A stretch of DNA of 64,000 nt from VRUE01 sp963837735. GTDB lineage: Bacteria > Actinomycetota > Thermoleophilia > Solirubrobacterales > 70-9. Under the pieces are notes generated by a model, which saw only the letters and a list, made by a program, of their open reading frames with translations, had not been told where the DNA came from and ran no database searches. Both the position numbers and the translations under genes were made by a program. Location of the stretch: positions 186,001 to 250,000 of the forward strand of contig CAWIOM010000010.1 of NCBI GenBank assembly GCA_963837735.1, written 5' to 3'. This document shows, piece after piece, positions 18,056-26,619 of this stretch. Within the stretch, counting starts at the first letter, position 1. The number at the start of each line of letters is the position of its first letter.

Positions 18056-18868
18056 GTGCACGACTTGACCTCGCCGCAAACCATCCGGTTGGCTGTGATC
18101 GACGATGACAGCGGCTTCGTCACCGTGCTCGCCAAGCGCACCGAGGCGGCCGGCTGGCAGCAGCGGCAGGTGGGCAGCGCGATCCCGCCGGAGGAGCTGG
18201 TCGCGATGAAGCTCAACGCCCTGCTGCTCGATCCGACGGTGCTCGGCGATGACGGCTGGTCCTACATCGAGCGGGTCTGCGGCATGCTCCCGGACCTCGG
18301 CGTGATCGTCTGCAGCGGCCGCTCGACCGTCGCCCAGCGGGTCCGCGGCCTGCGGCTCGGCGTCGACGACTGGATCACCAAGCCCTGCCACCCCGAGGAG
18401 GCGATCGCCCGCATCGAAGCGGTGGCGCGGCGCCGGCGCCGCGGGCGCTCGAGCGCCGAGGCCGGGCCCCTGGTCGCCGGTGAGCTCGAGATCCGCGCCG
18501 ACCAGTTCCAGGCCTTCGTCAGCGGCGACAGCCTCGACCTCACCCGGCGCGAGTTCGAGCTCCTGCACCTTCTCGCCGACGCCAAGGGCCAGGTGCTCGA
18601 GCGCGAGGCGATCTATCAGCGCGTCTGGGGATACGCGATGGCGCACGGTGACCGCTCGGTCGACGTCTTCATCCGCAAGCTGCGCCAGAAGCTCGAACGG
18701 CGCTCGCCCGGCTGGGGCTACATCCACACCCACTTCGGCGTCGGCTACCGGTTCGACCCGGAGCCGGCCGGCGGCTCGGCCGAGGAGGCCGCCGAGGCGG
18801 TCGAGGCGGTTCCGGCCTCCGAGCCCCCGGTTTCACAAGCCGTTCACAACACCTTCACTGCGGGGTAA
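18056..18868 (+). CDS. OmpR/PhoP-family response regulator
   Basis: 270 residues. The receiver domain (about 10-125) has the acidic pair in AVIDDDSG, the phospho-acceptor Asp in LLLDPTVLGDDGW and the Lys of ITKPCHPEE. The winged-helix DNA-binding domain (about 145-245) has LTRREFELLHLLA, RSVDVFIRKLRQKL and HFGVGYRFDPEP. A 25-residue Ala/Glu tail follows. Placed before the pst operon and among 11-bp repeats, it is the likely phosphate regulator (PhoP/PhoB role). No sensor kinase is adjacent; PhoU and PstB may transmit the signal to a kinase elsewhere. Confidence 0.88.
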   Translation: MHDLTSPQTIRLAVIDDDSGFVTVLAKRTEAAGWQQRQVGSAIPPEELVAMKLNALLLDPTVLGDDGWSYIERVCGMLPDLGVIVCSGRSTVAQRVRGLRLGVDDWITKPCHPEEAIARIEAVARRRRRGRSSAEAGPLVAGELEIRADQFQAFVSGDSLDLTRREFELLHLLADAKGQVLEREAIYQRVWGYAMAHGDRSVDVFIRKLRQKLERRSPGWGYIHTHFGVGYRFDPEPAGGSAEEAAEAVEAVPASEPPVSQAVHNTFTAG

Positions 18869-18873
18869 CCGCC
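18830..18873 (+). promoter_or_regulatory. PHO box before the receiver-less regulator gene
   Basis: TTCAC cores start at 18832, 18843 and 18854, exactly 11 bp apart. A fourth, weaker unit (GGGTAACCGCC, 18863-18873) resembles the fourth unit before pstS. The element overlaps the last codons of the response-regulator gene. It matches the architecture of actinobacterial PhoP direct repeats. Confidence 0.75.
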
Positions 18874-18904
18874 GGGGGCGCCCGCGCCGCCATGCTCGAC
18901 CGGC

Positions 18905-19234
18905 ATGGCCGGCGAGCCCGCATATCGCGCAGCGGATGTCGAGGGCCGACTCGAGATCAGGCCCGACGAGCACGCGGCCCTGGTCGACGGCCGGCCGCTG
19001 AGCCTGACGATGCGCGAGCTGCAGCTGCTGACGACGCTCGCCTCGCACCCGCAGCGGATCATGACCCGAGACGAGCTCTACGCCGACGTCTGGGGGGGAC
19101 GGCCCCGCCACGCCGACCGCTCCGTCGACGTATACGTCAGCCGCCTGCGCTCGAAGCTGGGCGAGGCGATTCCCGGGCGCGAGCTGATCCACACCCACAA
19201 CGGGATCGGCTACCGATTCTCACCGGACGGCTGA
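18905..19234 (+). CDS. Receiver-less winged-helix DNA-binding protein (Trans_reg_C)
   Basis: 109 residues that are almost entirely an OmpR-type output domain: LSLTMRELQLLTTLASHP, DELYADVWGG, ADRSVDVYVSRLRSKLG and NGIGYRFSPDG. It is close in sequence to the second half of the neighbouring regulator (RSVDVFIRKLR versus RSVDVYVSRLR). There is no receiver domain and too little upstream room for one in frame. It could compete for or modulate the same DNA sites without phosphorylation, which is inference. A PHO box precedes it. Confidence 0.85.
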   Translation: MAGEPAYRAADVEGRLEIRPDEHAALVDGRPLSLTMRELQLLTTLASHPQRIMTRDELYADVWGGRPRHADRSVDVYVSRLRSKLGEAIPGRELIHTHNGIGYRFSPDG

Positions 19235-19250
19235 ACCGATTGCGCGAGGG

Positions 19251-19294
19251 CTTTTACATCTTTTTTACATCCTCGATACAGGCAGGTAACAAGC
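19251..19294 (+). promoter_or_regulatory. PHO box upstream of pstS
   Basis: Four consecutive 11-mers: CTTTTACATCT, TTTTTACATCC, TCGATACAGGC and AGGTAACAAGC. The first two are nearly identical. The invariant A-C of each unit recurs every 11 bp. It ends 44 bp before the pstS ATG, the expected site for PhoP/PhoB activation. Confidence 0.75.
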
Positions 19295-19338
19295 TGCACT
19301 CGGGCCGCTGAGAGTGTGATCGGGACCTACCTGTTTTC

Positions 19339-20466
19339 ATGCCTAACGACGAGAAGAAGGAGATCCAGTTGAGTCCCTCAAAATGGTTGGCAATCTTCGC
19401 CGCCTTCGCCCTGTTGGCGGTCGGCGCCGCGGCGTGCGGCAGTAGCGACAGCAGCAGCACCGGCGGCGGCTCCGGCAGCGCCTCGGGCGAACTCGCCGGC
19501 GCCGGTTCGACGGCCCAGGAGGCGGCCCAGGAAGCCTGGATCGCCGAATTCGAGAACGCCAACTCCGGCGCGACGGTCTCATACGACGCCGTCGGCTCCG
19601 GCGGCGGACGCGAACAGTTCATCGGCGGTGGCGTCGCCTACGCGGGCAGCGACGCGGCCCTCTCCGAAGAAGAAGGCGAACTGAAGAAGGCGATCTCCCG
19701 CTGCGCCCCGGGCACGCTGATCGAGATTCCGGCCTACGTCTCGCCGATCGCGGTCATCTACAACCTCGAAGGCGTCGAAGAACTGCAGCTCTCCGCCGAA
19801 ACGCTGGCCGGGATCTTCAGCCAGAAGATCACCAGCTGGGACGACCCGGCGATCGCCAAGGAAAACCCCGACGTCGAACTCCCCAGCACGCGGATCACGC
19901 CCGTCAACCGCTCCGACGAGTCGGGCACCACGGAGAACTTCACCGAATACCTCTCCGAGGTCGACCCGAAGGGCTGGCCCTACGAAGTCAGCGGCGACTG
20001 GCCGGTCAAGGGCGGCGAGGCCGCGAACGGCACCTCGGGAGTCGTCGAAGCGGTGGCCGCCGGCGACGGGGCGATCGGCTACGCCGACGCCAGCCAGGCC
20101 GGTGAACTGGGCGTCGCCACGATCAAGGTCGGCGACACCTACCAGGAACCGAGCGCCGAAGCGGCAGCCGCGATCCTCGACAATTCGCCGGAAGCCAAGG
20201 ACGAGGCGAAGACGCCGTACATGTTCCCGTTCGAACTCGATCGCAAGACCGAATCGTCGGGGACCTACCCGGTCGTCCTGGTCTCCTACCTGATGGCCTG
20301 CACCAAGTACGGCTCGGCCGACGAAGCCGCGCTGGTCAAGGGCTATCTCGAATACGCGATCAGCGCCGAAGGGCAGGAAGCGGCCGCCGCCAACGCGGGC
20401 TCCGCCCCGCTGACGGAAGCGCTGACCGAAAAGGTCGAACCGGCGATCGCCGCCATCGAAGGCTAG
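19339..20466 (+). CDS. pstS: Phosphate ABC transporter, phosphate-binding lipoprotein
   Basis: Extracellular high-affinity phosphate receptor (375 aa). A signal peptide ends in the lipobox VGAAAC, then a Ser/Gly linker. The binding domain shows LAGAGSTAQEAAQ, VSYDAVGSGGG, YAGSDAAL, VNRSDESGTTENFTEYL (phosphate-binding Ser/Arg/Thr) and NGTSGVVEAV. Glutamate is encoded predominantly by GAA, unlike the GAG of cytoplasmic neighbours. First gene of the pst operon, preceded by a PHO box and followed by a strong hairpin that would favour excess PstS over the membrane subunits. Confidence 0.97.
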   Translation: MPNDEKKEIQLSPSKWLAIFAAFALLAVGAAACGSSDSSSTGGGSGSASGELAGAGSTAQEAAQEAWIAEFENANSGATVSYDAVGSGGGREQFIGGGVAYAGSDAALSEEEGELKKAISRCAPGTLIEIPAYVSPIAVIYNLEGVEELQLSAETLAGIFSQKITSWDDPAIAKENPDVELPSTRITPVNRSDESGTTENFTEYLSEVDPKGWPYEVSGDWPVKGGEAANGTSGVVEAVAAGDGAIGYADASQAGELGVATIKVGDTYQEPSAEAAAAILDNSPEAKDEAKTPYMFPFELDRKTESSGTYPVVLVSYLMACTKYGSADEAALVKGYLEYAISAEGQEAAAANAGSAPLTEALTEKVEPAIAAIEG

Positions 20467-20495
20467 TCGGCGAGTGATCTCCAGCCGGACCGCTC

Positions 20496-20522
20496 GGGGG
20501 CCCCGCATCGTGCGGGGCCCCC
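20496..20522 (+). terminator. Hairpin between pstS and pstC
   Basis: Perfect 12-bp GC stem (20496-20507 with 20511-20522) with a 3-base loop in the 77-bp gap. It is probably a partial terminator or mRNA-protecting stem that sets PstS stoichiometry. Confidence 0.8.
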
Positions 20523-20543
20523 GCGCATTTCCGGGCCCCTGAC

Positions 20544-21500
20544 TTGGAGTCGCACACCGACACCACCACCAACGCCGGCCAGATCCTGGCAGCGGCGTCA
20601 GGCGGTCGCCGCCGGATCGGGGACCGGGTCTTCTCCAACCTCTCGGTCGTGTCCGGGGTGACGGTCCTGGCGCTGCTGGCCGGCGTCGCCCTCTTCCTGG
20701 TCATCGAAGCGCTGCCCGCGGTCGAAGCGAGCGCCTCCGAACTGCCGGGGGGCAAGAGCCTCATCGACTACATAGCTCCGCTGGCCTTCGGCACGGTGCT
20801 GGCGGCGGGTCTCGCGGTCGTGATCGCGGTGCCGCTCGCCGTCGCCGTCGCTCTCTTCATCAGCCACATCGCCCCGCGCCGCCTCGTCCTCGGGCTCGGC
20901 TACCTGGTCGACCTGCTGGCCGCGGTGCCCAGCATCGTCTACGGCCTCTGGGGGATCTTCGTGCTCGGCCCGGCGGCCGTCGCCCCGATGCAGTGGTTGG
21001 AAGAAAAGCTCGGCTTCATCCCCTTCTTCAAGGGCCCGGCTTCGGCGACCGGACGCACGATGCTCGTCGCCGGCCTCGTCCTTGCCGTGATGATCCTGCC
21101 GATCGTCTCCGCGGTCGCCCGCGAGGTCTTCTCGCAGACGCCGAAAAGGCTCCAGGAAGGGGCGCTCGCCCTCGGCGCGACGCGCTGGGAGATGCTGCGG
21201 ATGACGGTCCTGCCGTTCGGCAAATCCTCGATCATCAGCGGCGCCATGCTCGGTCTCGGCAGGGCGCTCGGCGAGACGATGGCGGTGACGATCATCCTCT
21301 CCGTCTCCGGCATCGTCACCTTCAACCTGATCAGCCAGGCCAACCCCTCGACGATCGCCGCCAACATCGCCCTCGACTTCCCCGAGTCCTCGGGCCTCGC
21401 CGTCAACACCCTGATCGCCTCGGGCCTCGTCCTCTTCGCGATCACCCTGGTCACAAACCTCGGCGCGCGGGCGATCATCTCGCGCCAGAACATCGAGTGA
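20544..21500 (+). CDS. pstC: Phosphate ABC transporter permease PstC
   Basis: Membrane subunit (318 aa, TTG start) with six or more TM helices. After TM1 (about 37-57) comes an outer loop (EALPAVEASASELPGGK), then the permease core with YGLWGIFVLGP and the cytoplasmic coupling loop REVFSQTPKRLQEGALALGA, which contacts PstB, and RALGETMAV. The stop overlaps the ATG of pstA by one base (TGATG), so the two subunits are coupled. Confidence 0.95.
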   Translation: MESHTDTTTNAGQILAAASGGRRRIGDRVFSNLSVVSGVTVLALLAGVALFLVIEALPAVEASASELPGGKSLIDYIAPLAFGTVLAAGLAVVIAVPLAVAVALFISHIAPRRLVLGLGYLVDLLAAVPSIVYGLWGIFVLGPAAVAPMQWLEEKLGFIPFFKGPASATGRTMLVAGLVLAVMILPIVSAVAREVFSQTPKRLQEGALALGATRWEMLRMTVLPFGKSSIISGAMLGLGRALGETMAVTIILSVSGIVTFNLISQANPSTIAANIALDFPESSGLAVNTLIASGLVLFAITLVTNLGARAIISRQNIE

Positions 21501-22565
21501 TGGAGGCGGCGAGCACACCCCTCGGCAGCGCCCCGCCGGCGCTCAGCGGCCGGGTCCTGCCGAGCTGGGCGACGTACGCCGTGATCGGCGGCTCGGCACT
21601 GGCCTCGGCGGTCGCGCTGCTCGTGCTCGGCGCCTTCAGCGTCGCCCTGCTGCTCGTCTTCACGACGCTGCTCTCGCTGGTCGGGGTCTATGCCTGGTCG
21701 CGCCCGGTCGAGGGGGGCAGGCGGGCGCTCGACCGGACGGTGACGCTGGCGATCGTCGCCGCCTTCGGCCTCGCCCTGATCCCGCTGCTCTCGCTGATCT
21801 TCGAGGTCACCAAGCGGGGCATACCCGGCCTCACCCTCGAATTCATCACCAGCGACGCCCGCGGGGTGGTCGGCGGGCGGCGGCGCCGCCCACGCGCTTG
21901 TCGGCACGCTGGTGATCACCGGCGTCACGGCCGCGATCTCGGTCCCGATCGGGATCATGGCGGCGATCTATCTGACCGAGTACGGCGGCGAAAGCCGGTT
22001 GCGCAAGGCGCTCACCTTCTTCGTCGACGTGATGACCGGGATCCCCTCGATCGTCGCCGGCCTCTTCGCCTACGCGCTCTTCGCGATCTTCTTCGGCCCC
22101 GGGATCCGCATGGGGCTGATGGGCTCGGTCGCGCTCTCGGTGCTGATGATCCCGATCGTGATCAGGACCTCCGAGGAGGTCCTGAAGATCGTCCCCAACC
22201 ACCTGCGCGAAGCCGCCTACGCGCTGGGCACGCCGAAGTGGCGGACGATCGTCAAGGTCGTCCTGCCGACCGCCTTCGCCGGGCTGATCACCGGGGTGAT
22301 GATCGCCACGGCGCGGATCATCGGCGAGACGGCGCCGCTGCTGGTGACGACCGGCGTCGTCGACTCGATCAACTCGAACCCCTTCCAGGGCCGCATGCAG
22401 AACCTCGCGGTCTACGCCTACAGCGAGTACCGAACCCCCGGGGTGATGAAAGAAGCGTCCTACGATCGGGCCTGGGCCGCGGCCCTTCTGCTTATCCTGA
22501 TCGTGATGGTTCTGAATCTGGTGGCTCGCCTCGTGTACAACCGCTACAAGACCGAAACGAAATAG
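21500..22565 (+). CDS. pstA: Phosphate ABC transporter permease PstA (one frameshift)
   Basis: Second membrane subunit, about 354 aa. The first part (LPSWATYAVIGGSALASAVALLVLG... LTLEFITSD) and the second part (VITGVTAAISVPIGIMAAIYLTEYGG, SEEVLKIVPNHLREAAYALG coupling loop, ARIIGETAPLL) are in different frames. One extra base in the GC-rich run at about 21870-21882 restores a normal PstA. Three or four bases separate its stop from pstB. The N-terminus carries two additional TM helices compared with the minimal fold. Confidence 0.92.
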
Positions 22566-22592
22566 CCGGTGGAGAAAAGGAGACGCGACGAG

Positions 22593-23495
22593 ATGTCAGG
22601 ACCGACGGAAGCCGCTCGAACCGACGCGGGCGCGGGACCGGAGCCGTCCATGACCGCGCCCCCGGCCGGCGGCGTCGCGCCCGCGACCGGGCCCTCGGTG
22701 CCGGGCGGCGGGCGCATCGCGAAGACGATCGAGACCAGGGCCCTGAACCTGTTCTACGGGGACTTCCACGCGGTCGAGAACGTGACGATGACGATTGCGC
22801 CGAACAAGGTCACGGCCCTGATCGGCTCCTCCGGCTGCGGCAAGACGACCTTTCTGCGTTCGCTCAATCGCATGCACGAGCTGACGGTGGGGGCCAGGGT
22901 GGAGGGGACGATCACGCTCGACGGCCAGGACGTCTACGGGCGCGGCGTCGACCCGGTCGAGGTCAGGCGGCTGGTCGGGATGGTCTTCCAGTCGCCGAAC
23001 CCGTTCCCGACGATGTCCGTCTACGAGAACGTCGCCGCCGGCCTCAATCTCAACGCGAGCCGCGTCAAGAGGTCGGAGAAGGACGACGTCGTCGAGCGGG
23101 CCCTGCGTGGCGCCCATCTCTGGGACGAGGTCAAGGACCGCCTCGACAAGCCCGGCACCGGCCTCTCGGGCGGCCAGCAGCAGCGGCTCTGCATCGCCCG
23201 CGCGACCGCCGTCGAGCCGGAGGTCCTGCTGATGGACGAGCCCTGCTCGGCGCTCGACCCGGTGGCGACCCTCGCGATCGAGGACCTGATCCAGGACCTG
23301 AAGGGCAAGTACACGATCGCGATCGTCACCCACAACATGCAGCAGGCCGCCCGGGCCAGCGATGTGACCGCCTTCTTCAACCTGGAAGAGACCGGCAAGC
23401 CCGGCCGCCTGGTCGAGGTCGGCGCGACCGAGACGATCTTCACCAGCCCCTCCGAGAAAGCGACCGAGGACTACGTCAGCGGGAGATTCGGATGA
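22593..23495 (+). CDS. pstB: Phosphate ABC transporter ATPase PstB
   Basis: ATPase that drives PstCA (300 aa from the ATG at 22593, preceded by AAAAGGAGA). An in-frame GTG at 22569 is less likely. A 45-residue Pro/Gly/Ala-rich extension precedes the domain, which has ALIGSSGCGKTTFLRSLNRM (Walker A), GMVFQSPNPFPTMSVYENV, LSGGQQQRLCIARA and LLMDEPCSALDP, all standard PstB motifs. It overlaps phoU by 4 bp (ATGA). Confidence 0.96.
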   Translation: MSGPTEAARTDAGAGPEPSMTAPPAGGVAPATGPSVPGGGRIAKTIETRALNLFYGDFHAVENVTMTIAPNKVTALIGSSGCGKTTFLRSLNRMHELTVGARVEGTITLDGQDVYGRGVDPVEVRRLVGMVFQSPNPFPTMSVYENVAAGLNLNASRVKRSEKDDVVERALRGAHLWDEVKDRLDKPGTGLSGGQQQRLCIARATAVEPEVLLMDEPCSALDPVATLAIEDLIQDLKGKYTIAIVTHNMQQAARASDVTAFFNLEETGKPGRLVEVGATETIFTSPSEKATEDYVSGRFG

Positions 23496-24181
23496 GTCCC
23501 AACGGGATCAGGGTCGAATACCAGGAAGAACTCGAGCAGCTCGAGGCGAGCGCCCTCGGCGGGCTCGACCTGGCGAGCACCGCGCTCGAGCGGACGCTGG
23601 AGGCGATCGAGCACCAGGACATCGAGCTCGCCCAGATCGTCGTCGCCGACGACGACCGCATCGACGGCCGTTACCTGGAGGTGCATCAGGCGCTGATCAC
23701 GCTGCTCGCCACCCAGTCGCCGGTGGCGACCGACCTGCGCCTGATCTCGGCGCTCCTGCACGTGCTCAAGAACGTCGAGCGGATGGGCGACCAGTCGGTG
23801 AACATCTGCAAGATGATCCCGCTGTCGGGAAACGAACCGCCCGCCGACGAGGAGATGGTGAAGCTGATCATCACCATGGGGCGCCAGGCGCGGACGCTGA
23901 TCAGCCAGTCAAAGCGCGCCTTCGCGGAACGCGACGTCGAGATGGCCCGCGACCTCGTCCGCCAGGACGACGTCGTCGACAACCTCAACCGGGACTGCTT
24001 CCGGCTGGCGATCGTGATCGGCGAGGACGCCGACCGGCGCGAGTGGGCGATGACGATGCTGCTGGCTGCTCGCGCGATCGAGCGGATCGGCGACAACGCC
24101 GTCGACATCGGCGAGCAGGTCGCGTTCGTGGTCACCGGGTTCTTCCGCGAGTTCGAGGACGCCTCGCATCCGACTGCGTAG
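23492..24181 (+). CDS. phoU: Phosphate signalling protein PhoU
   Basis: Cytoplasmic regulator (229 aa) made of two three-helix PhoU repeats. It links the Pst transporter to the PhoR/PhoP pathway and restrains uptake when phosphate is plentiful. Visible family motifs are VATDLRLISALLHVLKNVERMGDQSVNI in repeat 1 and MTMLLAARAIERIGDNAVDIGEQ in repeat 2 (metal-binding E/DxxxD positions). Last gene of the pst operon, followed by a stem-loop. Confidence 0.96.
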   Translation: MSPNGIRVEYQEELEQLEASALGGLDLASTALERTLEAIEHQDIELAQIVVADDDRIDGRYLEVHQALITLLATQSPVATDLRLISALLHVLKNVERMGDQSVNICKMIPLSGNEPPADEEMVKLIITMGRQARTLISQSKRAFAERDVEMARDLVRQDDVVDNLNRDCFRLAIVIGEDADRREWAMTMLLAARAIERIGDNAVDIGEQVAFVVTGFFREFEDASHPTA

Positions 24182-24192
24182 TGAACGACCGT

Positions 24193-24236
24193 GGAGGGAG
24201 GCCTGCGGGCGAGGTTTACGTTCTCGGCCTCCCTCC
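24193..24236 (+). terminator. Stem-loop between phoU and ppx
   Basis: Perfect 11-bp arms GGAGGGAGGCC (24193-24203) and GGCCTCCCTCC (24226-24236) with a 22-base loop. The arms begin 11 bp after the phoU stop. Likely terminator of the pst operon. Confidence 0.7.
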
Positions 24237-24257
24237 CCGATCGCTCGCGCGGCGCGT

Positions 24258-25208
24258 GTGAGATCCGAGCTGTCTGGGAACATGCAGGACACCCCCGGGA
24301 TGCTCTGCGCCGCCATAGATATAGGTTCGAATACCACCCGCGTGCTCGTCGCCGAGCCGGTGGACGGGCAGTTGAAAAAGGTGATGGAGCAGCGCGCGTA
24401 CACCCGCATCAACAAGGCGATCGACCCGGAGGGCGCGATCCTCTCCGAGAAGGTCGAGGAAGTCGCCGAGATCGTCGCCACCCAGGTGCGCCTCGCCCGC
24501 GAGCTCGGCGCCGAGACGATCCGCGCGGTCGCCACCGCGGCAGTGCGGGAGGCGACGAACGGCGAGCGCGCCGCCGAGCAGATCGGCAGGGCGGCCGGCG
24601 TCGAGGTCGACATCCTCAGCGAGGAGGAGGAGGGGCGCCTCTCCTTCATCGGGGCGACGAAGACCCTCGGCCACCCGGTCTCGGGGACGATCGGCGTCGT
24701 CGACGTCGGCGGCGGCTCGACCGAGGTGATCCTCGGTAGCGTGTCCGGCGGAGCGAAGGAGGTTCGCTCCTGGAAGGTCGGTTCGGGCGTCCTCGCCGAC
24801 GACCTGCTCGCCTCCGACCCGCCCTCTGCGGCCGAGATCCGCAAGGTCCGCGATCGCATCGACGACCTTTTCGAGGGGGTCGAGATCGAGCGCCCCGCGC
24901 AGGCGGTCGCCGTCGGCGGCTCGGCGACGTCGCTGCGCAGGCTGGTCGGCGCGGTGCTCGAGTACGAGACCCTGGAGCGCGGGGTGCGGGTGCTGTGCGG
25001 CGACCCGGCGGCGGAGGTCGCCCGGCGCTTCGAGCTCGACCCCGAAAGGGTCCGCATCCTCGCCACCGGCGTGCTGCTGCTCGAGAAGCTCTCCGAGTTG
25101 CTCGGCCAGCCGCTGCAGATCGGCAAGGGCGGGTTGCGCGAGGGGGTCATCCTCGACCTCCTCAACGGCAGCGCCAACGGCTCCTCGCCGGAGCGAATGG
25201 CCGCCTAG
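24258..25208 (+). CDS. Ppx/GppA-family exopolyphosphatase
   Basis: Releases phosphate from the end of polyphosphate or hydrolyses pppGpp (316 aa, single-module length). ASKHA-fold motifs are AAIDIGSNTTRVLVAE (phosphate-1 loop), ATAAVREATNGE, IGVVDVGGGSTEVILG (phosphate-2) and AVAVGGSATSLRRL. The first start is GTG at 24258; ATG at 24282 is an alternative. It lacks the C-terminal HD-like extension of long Ppx enzymes. Position between phoU and CHAD/ppk genes favours a polyphosphate role. Confidence 0.9.
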   Translation: MRSELSGNMQDTPGMLCAAIDIGSNTTRVLVAEPVDGQLKKVMEQRAYTRINKAIDPEGAILSEKVEEVAEIVATQVRLARELGAETIRAVATAAVREATNGERAAEQIGRAAGVEVDILSEEEEGRLSFIGATKTLGHPVSGTIGVVDVGGGSTEVILGSVSGGAKEVRSWKVGSGVLADDLLASDPPSAAEIRKVRDRIDDLFEGVEIERPAQAVAVGGSATSLRRLVGAVLEYETLERGVRVLCGDPAAEVARRFELDPERVRILATGVLLLEKLSELLGQPLQIGKGGLREGVILDLLNGSANGSSPERMAA

Positions 25209-25249
25209 GCGCTTTTCCCTGGAAACGGACGATCATCTAGCCTCCATCC

Positions 25250-25726
25250 GTGGCGCGCGCCCGCGAAGTGCCGGGGTTGGACCCCGAGGAGAGGTTCGAC
25301 CAGGCGGCCGCCCGGGTCGTCGAGGCCCGCGCGGCCGAGGTCTTCGAGCACTCGGCCGGCGTGCTCGACCTCGACGACGTCGAGCCGGTCCACGACATGC
25401 GGGTCGCGACCAGGCGCCTGCGGGCGGCGCTGGAGATGTTCCGGCCCTGCTTTCCACGCAAGCGCTACCGGGCGGCTCTGAAGCCGCTGAAGGAGCTCGC
25501 CGACGCGCTCGGCGAGCGCCGCGACCGCGACGTCTCGATCGAGCTCCTGGGGGCGTTCCTCGGCGAGACCCCGGCCGCCGACCGCGGACGCCTCGAGATC
25601 CTCGTCGCCAGGCTTCGCGCCGAGCAGCTCGCCGCCAACGAGGAGCTCGCGGGCTTTCTCACCAAGGAGCGTCTCGGCTCGTTGCGGGGCGCCCTCGAGG
25701 ACCTGGTCGAGGGGGCGCGGCGGTGA
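25250..25726 (+). CDS. CHAD-domain protein, N-terminal half
   Basis: 158 residues, all helical. The conserved-histidine signature is EPVHDMRVATRRLRAALEMFRP, followed by LKELADALGERRDRDVSIELL, the first four-helix part of a CHAD domain. CHAD proteins bind polyphosphate through their basic face. A normal CHAD is 280-300 aa with two such bundles, so this gene carries one half. Its stop overlaps the GTG start of the next gene by 4 bp (GTGA at 25723-25726). Confidence 0.85.
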   Translation: MARAREVPGLDPEERFDQAAARVVEARAAEVFEHSAGVLDLDDVEPVHDMRVATRRLRAALEMFRPCFPRKRYRAALKPLKELADALGERRDRDVSIELLGAFLGETPAADRGRLEILVARLRAEQLAANEELAGFLTKERLGSLRGALEDLVEGARR

Positions 25727-26151
25727 AGGCGCGCAAGGTGAGGGGGCTGAAGCGCGGCCGGCCGCTGCGCCGGAACCTCGGGCGGATCGTCACCACCCGG
25801 CTCGATGAGATGCGCGAGCTCGCCGAGCGGGCGGTCGACCCCTGTGCGGAGACCGCGCAGCACGACATGCGGATCGCCGCCAAGCGGCTGCGCTACGCGC
25901 TCGAGATCGCCGAGGCCTGCTTCGGGGTGGCTGCCGCCGACGGGCGTCGCGTCGCGAGGGAGCTGCAGGGCGTCCTCGGGGAAATCCACGACTGCGACGT
26001 GATGTTGCCAAAGGTCGAGGGGATCGACTCCCTGGAGGCCTCCCTGCGGGCGAGGCGCGAGCTGCTCTTCGCCCGCTTCGGCGAGCTCTGGGCCGCACAG
26101 GAGACCCAGAGGGCGCTGGAGGCGCTCAGCCGCGCCTGCCGAGCCGCCTGA
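25723..26151 (+). CDS. CHAD-domain protein, C-terminal half
   Basis: 142 residues, GTG start with GAGGGGG upstream. It opens with a basic stretch (KARKVRGLKRGRPLRRNLGR), then the second CHAD signature TAQHDMRIAAKRLRYALEIAE and LQGVLGEIHDCDVMLP. Together with the preceding gene it would make one complete CHAD domain of two subunits. The coupled 4-bp overlap and separate ribosome site favour a genuine split. A single-base sequence error is the alternative. Its end overlaps the GNAT gene by 26 bp, tail to tail. Confidence 0.82.
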   Translation: MKARKVRGLKRGRPLRRNLGRIVTTRLDEMRELAERAVDPCAETAQHDMRIAAKRLRYALEIAEACFGVAAADGRRVARELQGVLGEIHDCDVMLPKVEGIDSLEASLRARRELLFARFGELWAAQETQRALEALSRACRAA

Positions 26152-26611
26152 GCGCCTCGCCCTCGAGGCGCAGCATCTGCCACTCCTCCAGGCGCCGGGC
26201 GCCGAGCCCGTCGTAGAAGCCGAGCGCCAGCTCGTTCCAGTTCAGCGCCGCCCATTCGACCCGGGGGAAGCCGCGCTCGACCGCGAGCGCCGCGACGCGC
26301 TCGAACAGCGCCCGCCCGATCCCCGCCGCGCGGCGCTCGGGCCGCACGAAGATGTCCTCGATCCAGATCCCGCCCCTGCACTCGAAGCTCGAGAAGGTGC
26401 CGCAGAGGATCGCGTAGCCGACCGCCTCGCCGCCGAGCTCGGCGAGCAGCGCCTCGGCCGTCCGCGCCTCGAACAGCGAGTGGGCCAGCACCTCGGGGTC
26501 GCCGCTGACCTCGTCGCTCAGTTTCTCGTAGGCGGCCAGCTCGAGGATCAACCCGAAGAGCGTCTCGACGTCCTCCTCGGTCACCGCTCTGATCGTCAGC
26601 TCGCCGGCCAT
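26126..26611 (-). CDS. GNAT-family N-acetyltransferase
   Basis: 161 residues from the ATG at 26611. It resembles the spermidine/diamine acetyltransferase branch: IRAVTEEDVETLFGLILELAAYEK at the start, WIEDIFVRPERRAAGIGRALFERVA (acetyl-CoA pyrophosphate loop R-x2-G-x-G) and VEWAALNWNELALGFYDGLGAR near the end. The acceptor substrate is unknown. Its promoter region is shared, back to back, with the PHP-glycosyltransferase gene and contains the PHO box. Confidence 0.88.
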   Translation of the reverse strand: MAGELTIRAVTEEDVETLFGLILELAAYEKLSDEVSGDPEVLAHSLFEARTAEALLAELGGEAVGYAILCGTFSSFECRGGIWIEDIFVRPERRAAGIGRALFERVAALAVERGFPRVEWAALNWNELALGFYDGLGARRLEEWQMLRLEGEALRRLGRRG

Positions 26612-26619
26612 CAGGGCAC

